A stretch of DNA of 64,000 nt from Marvania coccoides (taxonomy: Eukaryota > Chlorophyta > Trebouxiophyceae > Chlorellales > Chlorellaceae). The notes under the pieces were generated by a model, which was not told the origin of the DNA, made no database searches, and saw only the letters and a program-made list of their open reading frames with translations. The first letter of the stretch is position 1. The number at the start of each line of letters is the position of its first letter. The position numbers and the translations under genes were made by a program. The stretch lies in contig OY978101.1 in assembly GCA_963854735.1 (NCBI GenBank), forward strand, positions 1,550,001 through 1,614,000, given 5' to 3'. Shown here piece by piece: positions 19,945 to 32,081 of this stretch.

Positions 19945-21587
19945 GCTGGAGCTGGAGCTGGAGCTGGAGCTGGAGCTGGAGCTTGAATCTGCTTGCCGCC
20001 GTGCACGCCACTTTTAGGAGCGCCAGAAGGAGCGGCATCAGCTGCGTCTGCTGCTGCTGCTGGCTGCAGTCTGCCTGGCGGCGGTGGGCTGTTCAGCAGC
20101 GAATCGTTGGTGAAATTCAGGCCCATGATGAAGTCATCCAGCGCAGCGTAGTCCACCAAATCCGTGCCACCCTCCAGCGCGTGCTCATCCACGCTGCTCT
20201 TGCGCTGGTCCAGCATGAACATCGCAAAGGGCGACAGCACGTCCGCAGAGGAGAGAGGGAGGCCAGTGGGGGTCATGGCGGACATCATGTGACCCTGGTG
20301 CTGCGGAGATGACGGCAGCGGGCGTTTGCGGGGTCTGCCAGGCCCTCTACGCGGCCCAGAAGCCGCCGAAAAAACTCCTGCAGCTGTCCTGTTGCCTAGC
20401 TCTCTTCGCTCGTGGTCTCCCAGCCCGCTGAGGTCCTCGCTGTCCTCCCGCTCCTCGTCGGAGTGAAGTGGCACGTAGAGGTCGTCCCGCTTGGAGTTGC
20501 GCCCCCGGCAAGACCGCCTCGGGTAGCGGTTGGCGTCGCTGCCGACAAACAAAGGACTTGCGCCCCTTTCGTGGGGTTGGATGAAGTAGGAAGACGCGCG
20601 GGGGTCGGGCAAAGGTGCGGGAGCGCCACCACGCGGCATCGTACGCAGATCAGCGGGGGGCTGGAAGCCCAGCGTGGCTCTGAGCTCTTGTTGAGCGCGC
20701 TCCAAGTCGGCGGTCGTCAAGCCCCGTACGGTGGGGGTCAACCCCATCGCCCACTGCTTGCACTCGTCTGCCAGGGCTCGGTAGGCGTGAGGGTCAGCCT
20801 GCGCGGCGGTGTTCATGCGGGAGAGCTCTTGGTCGACGTGGGCGGCCAATTGGGGGGCGGTGCCGGCGGCGAAGGCGGCAGCCACTGGGTGAAGGTCGGG
20901 GACGGCGGGAGACGGCAGAAAGGGGATAGTACCGGCCTGCAAGCTGATGTTGAGCTTGAGTTTGGGCAAACTGGCGGGGTTGAAAGCTCGTTGCCTGGCG
21001 CCGGCGGAGGATTTATTGCTGGTTTGAGGAGTTGCGGTACCCCCCAGCTGGGCCTTCATGAGGTCGTGCTGGGCTGCTGCCAATCGACGGTTGGGGACGG
21101 GTAGCGGCCGCGGCGCCTTCTCTGCGCCCTTGGCGGTCTTAATCTTGGCATCTCGCTCAAACGCTTCCAGCTCGGCCGCCTGAGATTTTGCCCATCCTAG
21201 GGCGGTAGTGAGGATTCCTGGCGCGCGGCGCCTGTTCCCCCCGCTGCCGACCTCGCCAGAGAGCTTGCGCTTCTTGCTGGAGTGCGTTGGGCTGGGGTCT
21301 GGCGCTCCAGGTTTGGTAGAAACGTCGGTAGAAGCGGGAGTTGCGCCGGTGCTTGGGGGATCGCCGTTGGGGGTGGGAAGAGCCCTCGGGGTGGAGTACT
21401 GCACGCCATACACGTCGTTGGGGTTGGAGCCTTTGGTTGGAGGGGTGGGCAGCGCTGGAGGGGCACGGACCACGCCAAAAAAATAGTTGGTGGGCTGAGG
21501 AGCCATGGAAAACTGCAGCTGCTGCAGCTGTTGCTGCTGTTGTTGCTGCTGCTCGTTGAGTTGATGGTAGGGGTTTTCAGGGTGCAT
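19452..21587 (-). CDS. AT-hook protein with polyglutamine tract, unknown
   Basis: A single open frame; the first ATG is at 21587 (711 residues). The frame is open up to an apparent splice acceptor (AG at 21637-21636), so a leader exon upstream is likely. Features in order: Gln-rich N-terminus, Pro/Thr-rich part, PKLKLNI, a helical Ala-rich part, an acidic stretch (HSDEEREDSEDL), an AT-hook (RRGPGRPRKRPLP, about residue 415), and a hydrophobic/acidic part (DYAALDDFIMGLNF) that could be an activation segment. Then come Ala-Pro repeats, about 19 Gln, and a Leu/Pro-rich end. This composition fits a DNA-binding transcriptional regulator. No folded family domain is recognised, so the target and pathway are unknown. 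Confidence 0.65.
19888..19944. repeat. (TGC)19 trinucleotide repeat, codes for polyGln
   Basis: Nineteen uninterrupted TGC/GCA units. On the minus strand they are CAG codons, giving a pure polyglutamine tract in the AT-hook protein. Pure codon use suggests recent slippage. Confidence 0.95.
19945..19980. repeat. (GCTGGA)6 hexanucleotide repeat
   Basis: Six perfect hexanucleotide units adjoin the trinucleotide repeat. On the minus strand they code for alternating Ala-Pro. Confidence 0.95.
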
Positions 21588-24115
<2,528 letters not shown>

Positions 24116-24497
24116 AAAAATAATAAAGAATCAATGCAGACATGATACAGTGGTAACTGTGTAAGCAAGAATGACCAGTGAATTGTATTGTTAAAGAAAG
24201 AAAGGGAGTAGGTGAATAAAATTTTGTATGAAGCGACATGCTTGTGTCTGCTCAGAAGAATCGAGAAATTAAAGAAAATGTAGGGAAAAAGTCTGAAAAT
24301 GAAAAGGGAACAATCATAGCAACCCCCAAAAAACATAATGAAACAGTCGCAGGCAAACTTTTTACCCTCCCTCACGCCAAAATGAATTCGTCTCTCCACT
24401 CAAAGGGCAGTCGAAGAAAATCAAATGTAATACGTAGAAAGAAAAAAATCAAATGTAATACGTCACTTTTACTTCTTTCCCGCTCGAAACTGTTCAA
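24116..24497. other. spacer between convergent genes
   Basis: AT-rich 3' flanks of RuvB-like 1 and the aminotransferase. It contains a repeated 17-base segment (AAATCAAATGTAATACG type near 24417 and 24447). No gene seen. Confidence 0.55.
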
Positions 24498-26300
24498 TCA
24501 ATTGTCATCATTTGGCGTTGGTGGCATATTTGCGACAGCAATTCTGTGCTCCCGGAGGACTCTTCCCAGTCTCACCATGCCCTCATCCAAGTCTTGCTCG
24601 GCAGCCGAAGAGAACGACACCCGCACGAAGGGACTCTTCACCGCAGGCTGCCCTGGGATCCCCGCATCTACGTGCATGGCCCGGCCGGGGCACACGATGA
24701 CCTTTTCGTCATGCAGCGCCCCCCAAACCTCGGTAGAGTCCTCCACGTGCAGAAATTTGATCCAAAGGAACATGCCTGCAAATAATCAAGAGCACGAACT
24801 GTCAGATTTGTCATTAAACTGGTTTTTCCTTCCCGTCTTTCAAAAAGAACTTTCCTGCCTGCGGGGTCTCCCAGGCGGCCACCCCACCCAGCTCCCTCTC
24901 CGCCGCGCAGCACAGCACCGCGCACCGCCGCGCGTACTCCGCCTGCAGCCTCCTCAAGTGAGCATCCAGCCCCGCTTCGCCCCAAGCCGCCAGTGTTGCG
25001 CCCACCACCGCCTGGCTCAAGCTGCAGGGCCCCACGGTATGCGCCTGCAGTGCCGATACCAGCTTCTCTACCACATCCTCGCGGGCGGTGACCCAGCCCA
25101 GCCGCATCCCTGGCGCCAAAAATTTAGCAAAAGAGTCCACCCGGATGACCCGGCCGTCTACGTCTAGACCCAGGTAGCTATGTGCGTGGGCAGTGGGAGG
25201 GGTGGAAGAGGACGCGGCGGCGGGCAGCATAAGGCCCGTGAGGCCTGGAACAGCTGCAGTAAGAGCGTCTGACTTGGTGCCGCCGTTCTGCCGCAAAAGG
25301 TCTGCTGCTGCTGCGCCCCACTGCAGGTAAAAGTAGGGGTCATCCTCCACAATCCACACCTGCATTGTGCATATTATGAAACCATTTCTTACCATAACAA
25401 TTCAATAACAGGTACATGATAAAAGGAAACAGAACTCACGTCGTGCTGCCTGCACAGCTGGTACACCTCTCGCCGCCGCTCCGGGGAAATGGTGCACCCC
25501 GTGGGGTTCTGCCCGGTGGGAATGGTGTACAGCAGCTTGGGCTTGGGGGGCCCACCCGCCGCTGCCGCCGCAGCCGCGCCCTCCAAAACCTTTCGTAACT
25601 CGCTCGGAATGATGCCGTGGCCGTCGATGGGCACGCCCAGAGGGCGGTACCCTTTGGGCAGTGCAATACTTTCCACTATTACGGGATATGTGTACTGCTC
25701 AACGAGTATCGCATCCCCTGGGTCTAGGAACAGCGATGTCAGCAGCTCCAGCGTGTGGTTGGCGCCGTTGGTGATCAGCACGCCGTGCCCGCCCGTCGCA
25801 GGTGGCTGGTGCAGGGCTGCGACGTGGGCTGTGGCCCACTGCACCATGCCTGGGTGCCCCCGAAGGGAAACGTTGTAAGACTGAGCGGCAAGCAGCAGGT
25901 CGGGAGAGAGGTCCACCGAGGGGCCATCGAACAGGCGCACGGAGAGACCAGACAACGGAAACACGGAGGGAGGGGGGAAGCCTGCGGCCAGAGACACCAC
26001 GCCAGGCACGCCGTGGAAGCTAGCGACTAGTGACCTGCAAAATAGACGAAGGAGGGAGCTGGGCGGGTTCAGTGTGGTGGAAAACGAAAATGTACCACAG
26101 GTGAAGAGTGCCACGCACCGGAGAGTGCCCTGCTGTCGCAATTTCCCCTCGCAAGACGAGTAATCTTGTAGTGGGCCAGGTGGATGGTGTTCAGGGACCG
26201 CTTGCTGCACCGCATTCTCCACGGCGTGCAAGCGCTCTAGTTTGTGCGACGAGGAGGTCGGTGACCTGTCCGGCTCGATTTGCAGAGCGGCAGGGGACAT
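24498..26300 (-). CDS. PLP aminotransferase, class I (aminoadipate/kynurenine-type)
   Basis: Exons 26300-26119, 26034-25440, 25359-24855 and 24775-24498 give 519 residues. Fold-type I features: VSLAAGFPPPSVFPL near the start, LITNGANHTLELL, the TIPTGQNPTGCTIS loop with the conserved Asn, IVEDDPYFYL, and the PLP-lysine motif DSFAKFLAPGMRLGW. Near the C-terminus, PQAGMFLWIKF appears only after the last splice. This is the pattern of the Aro8/kynurenine/2-aminoadipate aminotransferase group, which moves an amino group from an aromatic or branched amino acid to 2-oxoglutarate. The exact substrate is unknown. The last intron is odd: the best join uses a GA 5' splice site. An N-terminal part of about 65 residues has no obvious family match. 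Confidence 0.85.
24853..24854 (-). other. inferred GA 5' splice site
   Basis: The join that restores PQAGMFLW needs AG|GAAAGT at the donor, with acceptor TTGCAG at 24776. Except for A in place of T at the second intron base, the donor is near consensus. The borders are ambiguous by a few bases because GCAGG occurs at both ends. Confidence 0.5.
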
Positions 26301-27032
26301 CTTTTTGTTGTCAAACTTTCGTTATCTCCCTCCGCAAGCTGTGGGTGCTTGTCTCTACGAAGTAAAGAACTTTCCTTTGAATGAAATAACTGAATGCGCG
26401 GCAGAATGAATACTTAGGCCAAGTTCAAAGCGTTTGTGTGATGCTGATGGGGCAAGCGAGCTTCGTGCAAGTTATGCTTTAAATTGAAATAGCTCACTTT
26501 AAAAAAAATATAAAAACAAAATACTGGCTGTGAGGCCTCCTGACCCTCTGAATTCGTTTTGACCTTAAATAATTGAAATTCTTAATTCAAAATTAAGTTC
26601 CTCTCTTTCTCTCACTTTCTTTGACATTGATAAATCTCTGATCTTTATTATTTGTTTTTATGCTAGTCCAATGAAATCGACGATTGAGGACACCTGCTGT
26701 CACACGACGTGTCGATAATCACATTTTATGCCTTTAATTAACGCTTGTCACATTTAATTATATGATGTATCGTCATATCGTTGCATTTTATGAGCAATCA
26801 CAGCTTGTTTGACGCTTGAATGATGAAGATCAGACAACAATGAATTACTGAATTTACGAGTTTCTTCCGCCTCTGGCAGCATTTGTCTAAATTTATGTAT
26901 AATCTTAGATCCAGAGGGCCGCAATGTCGATCGGGGGGGTGCCAAACAAATGCAGTAGCGCTCACCACTCACCGCCCGCTGACTCATTCATAGCCATGTC
27001 GTTTTAGGGGGGTTCCTTGACCCGAACGTGCA
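26301..27032. other. divergent AT-rich spacer
   Basis: Upstream regions of the aminotransferase and the glycosyltransferase. A 77-codon frame on the minus strand (26754-26987) shows no known features and is not supported. Confidence 0.55.
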
Positions 27033-29077
27033 ATGAAACAAGTAAGCGAGCTAAATACTGCACAGACTTATACTCTAATTCCTCTAACTTTTTATATAGA
27101 GGTTGGAATCATACATCGCCGTTACGCCTGCTGACGCTATTACCGGTTCCGCTATTCTAACCGCAGATCCGACGCCCAGCTGGGGTATCGCTGCCCGCCA
27201 AGCCCCTGGCATGGGCCGCAGCGGGACTGGGGGTAATTTTCTTAGCGCTGGCGGTCTTTGGAGTGCAACCACAAAAAATAACCATTGCTGCTGTGCGCAG
27301 TAGAAGAGAAGCTACAGCAAATCCAGCCGCTCCTGTTGTACTCAACGAGATGCTGGGTCGGCAATGGGGGTGCACGGTGCTTCGAAAGGCATGCCTAGAT
27401 CACGTAAGCTCGAAATATTTTCTTCAAACAACAAAATAGACCGATTGTACATTAACCTTTTACAGCGTGTATATTACTGTTGGTGCGTTTCTTGTTGGTA
27501 CGCACGGCTAACATGCGCTGAACCGTTGTCGAAAGCCTTATACCTGCATTTATTGACCTGATGCAGAATCGTATCATCCTGCATAGCGGGCACCGCACCC
27601 CTGGGCACCCCAACTACACCGACCAGCCGCTCCTGGGACTTGATCTGAAGATAATAACATTGCCTGGGTTTCCCGAGCCGCTGGGAAACACTTTCTTCAT
27701 GCCCTGCCAGTTCTCTGGCCAGCTGCAGTACGACGACCCCGGAAAGAAGTGCACTCTGCCCATTCGCCCACCCACTCCCCTTGATTCTGACGACATTGCA
27801 CATCCGAAGAGCTGGGAGGAGGCGACGGTGCCGCTCATCTTTTCTACCCCCTACTTTAACAACATCGCCGAGCTGTTTCTGTGAGTTCATTATTGAAATG
27901 TGGATACGAACGATGCGTTTCTTTCATTTTATTAATAATAATTAAAATTAAAATTAATGGGAAACACGACTCCCTTTCTTTCTCCCCTCCCGCAGCACCG
28001 GCATTGCGGCCTTCAGTGAGATGCACGAATTGGGAGTGATCCCGAGGAGCGCAGCGCAGTTTGTAGCATACACCGGCGGCATGGCGGTTCCCTCCTTTTA
28101 CTCCAACCTGTTGGCGCCATTCAGCCCCCACCCCGTTCTTTCTTTGGACGAAATTTCCTCGAGAGAGCGCCGAGGCCGCCGTTGCTTTGACGCCATTCAG
28201 GTTTGCGACCCCCCGGGCCTGGCAGTCGTAGCTGAAGACCCGAAGACAGAGGGAAAAAAAGGGTTTTGGGACCTGAAGCCCAAACGAGCAGGGCGCAGGG
28301 TAAGCAACAACAAAAAAATACGGCGGCAGAAAATCTAAAATATGTGTGATCGCATTTCTTGCTTTATCCCCGTTTTTCCGTGGTTTCTATTTTAATGAGA
28401 GTCTCCTATGCTTAATATTCCCCGTTCAGATCATGGATTACTACCGTGACAAGCACCCACGGGTGTTCAAGGCAGCAAGGACGCCGCCAGCCGTGTTTGT
28501 CGTTACTTTCTTTATTCGCAACGACTGGCGCCGCATTCTCAACCTGGAGGACGTATTGAAGCGCTGCAATGCCTGGAAGCCGCCCAGAGCCTCAAATTTT
28601 ACCCGCACGCAGTGCACCGCCATCAGGCCCACACCAGAGACGTTTATCGACGATTTGGCGAGGGTAGAGGTTACGAACGCTTACGTCGGAACCCACGGCG
28701 CAGGTGGAGTGCTGGCTTACTTCCTGAACGCAGGGGCGGCGTTTGTTGAGGTTGTGTCCTGGGATTTCTGCAGCGGCTGGCCTGCATCGTACTACAGAGT
28801 CCCTATTGAGTTTGATAAAAGCGTGGCCACGGGGCACTTCAAGCTGAAAGCAGGGCCTTCCGCGGTCATGCCTGGCCCCTTTGAGCGCAATGGCACGGGG
28901 TCGGCAGTGGCATACGCCCGCGACCGCCACGTTCGATTAGAATTTTCAACGCTGGCGAAGGCGTTGAGACGCATAGCTCTCGGCAACATCACGTCCACCC
29001 CTGAGAACCGCAAGTCGCGGGACTTTGCGTACGCAGAAGCTCCGCCTTGCCCTGTAGAAGAAGATGAAGGGCGCTAG
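27033..29077 (+). CDS. type II membrane glycosyltransferase, GT61-like
   Basis: Exons 27033-27041, 27167-27403, 27567-27880, 27996-28299 and 28430-29077 give 503 residues. The N-terminus MKQIRRPAGVSLPAKPLAW is a short cytosolic part followed by one membrane helix (AAAGLGVIFLALAVFGV), the usual Golgi type II layout. The C-terminal domain has NAYVGTHGAGGVLAYFLNAG followed by FVEVV, the conserved HGAG region of family GT61 (DUF563), which includes plant xylosyl- and arabinosyltransferases and animal EOGT. It likely adds a sugar to a glycoprotein or wall glycan in the Golgi; donor and acceptor are unknown. The first exon is only nine coding bases (MKQ). Choosing the acceptor at 27165-27166 avoids an in-frame stop just before it. 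Intron 2 (27404-27566) might hide a small exon. Confidence 0.8.
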
Positions 29078-29646
29078 CTCGCTCGCTATTCACGTTGCCG
29101 ATATTAGTCTTTCTTGCACTTGCACATTGCGAGGTGGCGGAATTATATATATGTACATACACACATATTCATCGATTTAATATTTACTTATCGCTCTTTT
29201 TATTTCCTTCACAAATATATTTAAATTATTGCTTTGCTAACAGCACCAACGACGGTGCATTCTCAATCTCAAATTAGAAGCCGGCGGGCGATGCATGCAG
29301 CGTCCCTTACCCCCCAGCGCGCGGCATGATCTCGCAGCCAAGCCCTTCCAAGCGCATGAAGGGCTTGAAAAAGATAGAAGTCCAAAGATAGAAGACCCCA
29401 GTGAAAGTGCGTGCTGAGCAAAGCAGGCAGTTGGCGATTTCAGGGCGATTTGGTGGTCTGTGGAAGCAATTGTGTTTTAAAAAAATGTAAATAAAGAAAT
29501 GGCACTCATAGCTGCACATCGCAAGTGAGAAATGGCACTAACCCAATGGCACTAACCCCCCCGAGATGAAAAGTCAATCGAAATATGTCAGCTGACCTGA
29601 ACTGCAGTCATCTGAATTTCTGTCTGATGCAGGCAAAGACCCGTTA
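29078..29646. other. spacer
   Basis: No supported gene. A 70-codon minus-strand frame (29307-29519) is not recognisable. AT-rich microsatellite-like sequence occurs around 29144-29200. Confidence 0.5.
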
Positions 29647-30111
29647 ATGGCAAATGCGCAATCTCCCTTATATAAGTGGCAGCTGCGGCCTTCGCTGCCT
29701 ACGAGCTGTGTGGCACAGACATCCCCCAGCAATGTGCTGCTGGCTGTGGGCTCAGCGCTGCACCACCAAAACTCCCGAGCTCCCGCTCCCCCAGAGCCAG
29801 AACCAGACGGGTTTTACCCCCCGCTGTGCCCTGGAGGGGTGCCTGACGTGGATAGCTCTTTGAAGGCCATCAACTTGACGAGAGACTGCCTGGAGATTTT
29901 GCAGCGTGGGAGGGGGGAAAATGGACACTCCAGGACGTGAATACCACGGGGCACAAGCTGATACAGCAATACGGCGTGCACAAGGACAGAAAGAGGACCG
30001 TCTTCTCTAGAAGACTACGTCGCTGCGTGTACTACAGCGCGACACTACTACAGCGCGGCACCGAGGGGTTTTTGGTCTCTCGAGTCAAAATATGGCGACC
30101 TGTACCGTAAA
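29647..30111 (+). pseudogene. probable decayed or partial protein gene
   Basis: A frame of 97 codons from 29647 shows protein-like Pro/Ser/Leu sequence (PDGFYPPLCPGGVPDVDSS) and stops at 29940. Overlapping it, another frame from about 29904 reads FAAWEGGKWTLQDVNTTGHK and LIQQYGVHKDRKRTVF, ending near 30111. The two halves look like one protein broken by a frame change near 29895-29905. An AG at 29901-29902 could instead be a splice acceptor, but no convincing donor was seen. I do not recognise the family. Confidence 0.35.
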
Positions 30112-30308
30112 TCGCGGCGATCGACTGTTTCGTTTGTTTCGTTATCAAACTGTCGCATAATCCACTGGAAACGGATTTTGTATCAGATATTCCACTTAAT
30201 CTACGAGTTCATATCGGCTTTTGAAAATTGACAATTCACGGCATCACCCAAAACCCAGCCCTCGCAAACCACAGTTCCACCTCTGATTACCGCCGGATAT
30301 CAAACGAC

Positions 30309-31631
30309 ATGTCCGTTTGCGCAGCGCTGCGGCGCTCACTTTTGGCTGGCTTGGTGATTTTCCTTTCGCTGGTGGGACCACCTGCTGTGGAGGCCCATGG
30401 ATACAGCCACGGCGAGCATGGGCTCTGCGTCTGCCCAAAAGGCTCAGTGTCGTGTGGGTGAGTGCTAGACCCGTTCCTGGTCTAAATTTTGTTTTCTGCA
30501 AAATATATTTGTAACTTCTGCTTCCTCCTCAATCTACTTCTACACTGCGTGGCTTGATTGTTGAGCGCGAAAATTAGCAACTGAGCCTTCCCTATAATTG
30601 TGTGTGTACAGAGAAGGTAAAGCCGACCCATGCAGCGGCGTTGGCACAAAAGAAAAGTGCCTGAAGACGTTTCTAGACTCCACTCTCTTCGACAGGTCCT
30701 GCACGTGGGAGCAGCAACCCCCAAAGGACTCTCTCTCATCCACACCACTCGCTCTAAAGAGCCCATGACTGGCTTCTACACTAAGGACTGGTTCAACTTT
30801 TCTCCGGAGCTGTGTGGCGCCACCTACCGTCTGAGCATGCCCAAGTCCGCACGTGGCCGCTACGTGATAGACTCAACAGCGCATGTCGGCGACGTTGAAG
30901 ACACGGTTGGCTCCGGCAATATGGCTGAATATCTCAATGCCGGCTCGACAGAAATCTCCAGCCGTATAGTGCCTCCCAAAGGCTACGCCGGGTCCAAGAA
31001 GTTCTCCTCCGTTTCTATTTCCCTCTATTTACTGGTGGCCTACCCCAAGCTGGTCAATCTGAGCGCTCCTGCTCCCACTGTGACTTTTGAGGCGACGGTG
31101 TTCAAGTGCAATAAAAAGACCCGCCCGTCGCCCATGATACAAATCAGAGATTTGAAGGTCCTGGGGACCGAGTACCAGTTGAGCGCGGGGTACTTGGCTA
31201 TCACGTACACCCGCTGGGCCTTTAGCTACGCCACCGGCGTCACGTGGGACTTCAAGCTGGCTACAAAGCCTGCGCACCACCCGTCCGTCTTCGTCATGGT
31301 TTTGGAGGCTTCAGACTTTGCAGCCTGGGCTACTTTGATTGGCACGTCGAATTGCACGCTGACTGGTGCAGTCGGCAATTGCCCACCGCCGACCACTGCT
31401 GCCATCGGCAGTGCCATCAAGTGCAAGGCTGGCTCTTCTTCGCGTTGCAAAGGCGCTGTGAAAGGCTTGGAACCGGCGAAACAGTACGTTATTCTTACCT
31501 CTTTCCCGAGGGTAATTCCTTTTACGTTTACATCGACTCCTCCCCCGGTCAAAATTCCTGATGTTGGTTTCACAGGCTCAGTATGGGGTCACAATTTCCC
31601 GACTTTGCCAGCAAAAGCAGTACTTGTCTAG
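30309..31631 (+). CDS. secreted Cys-rich protein; frame break near 30765
   Basis: Exon 1 (30309-30457) starts MSVCAALRRSLLAGLVIFLSL, a signal peptide, then HGYSHGEHGLCVCPKGSVSC. It splices in phase 2 to 30612, continuing EGKADPCSGVGTKEKCLKTF and FDRSCTWEQQ, and reaches TGA at 30766-30768 (101 residues). In another frame, open from 30630 to 31631, a long protein-like region (FYTKDWFNFSPELCGATYR; VGDVEDTVGSGNMAEYLNAG; beta-rich, many Thr/Ser, several Cys) follows at once. Its first suitable ATG (30765) overlaps the TGA as ATGA. The two parts probably belong to one secreted protein of about 390 residues joined by an intron I could not find, a frameshift or a sequence error. No family is recognised. 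Confidence 0.5.
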
Positions 31632-32081
31632 ACGACTAGTAGTTGGGTTTGCTTCCACTAATTGCAGCACCAACCTTTTGTGACTCATTCGAACCGCTCG
31701 CGGCATCATTTCTCCAATACGTCGAGTCGAAATACTTCAGAAATTGATTTTCATGCTATATTTTAACGTGCTTGGGATTAAACAGCAATCCAGCACCTAC
31801 TATTTATGCTGCAAACGAGTCCTTTTTAAAAATTTTACAGCGAAGCAGGTTGCTTTTCCTGTTGAAGCCATGACGCCTGAATTTATGAATTTATGAATTC
31901 ACTCCGTGGCTGGACATACGCGTTTGATTTCTGTCCCCTTCCTTGTGTGCAAACTTCTAATTCTGTAATAAAATCGTTCACGTACATGTATGTATGGCAA
32001 AGGGATTGTATAACGGCAGCGTCGAGCAAATTTTCCAATATGTTTATATACGAAATCATAAGCGCAATCCAACTCTGCACA
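31632..32081. other. spacer between convergent genes
   Basis: AT-rich 3' flanks of the secreted Cys-rich gene and of RRP6. No gene seen. Confidence 0.6.

Noticed and set aside
10758..21587. Possible family link between the CCT-like protein and the AT-hook protein (both have a KLNL/KLNI stretch)
   Set aside because: The shared stretch is only a few residues in low-complexity context and the rest does not align by eye.
27404..27566. A small extra exon in the glycosyltransferase around 27466-27520
   Set aside because: All three frames meet stops or mismatch the phase, while direct joining of the flanking exons is in frame.
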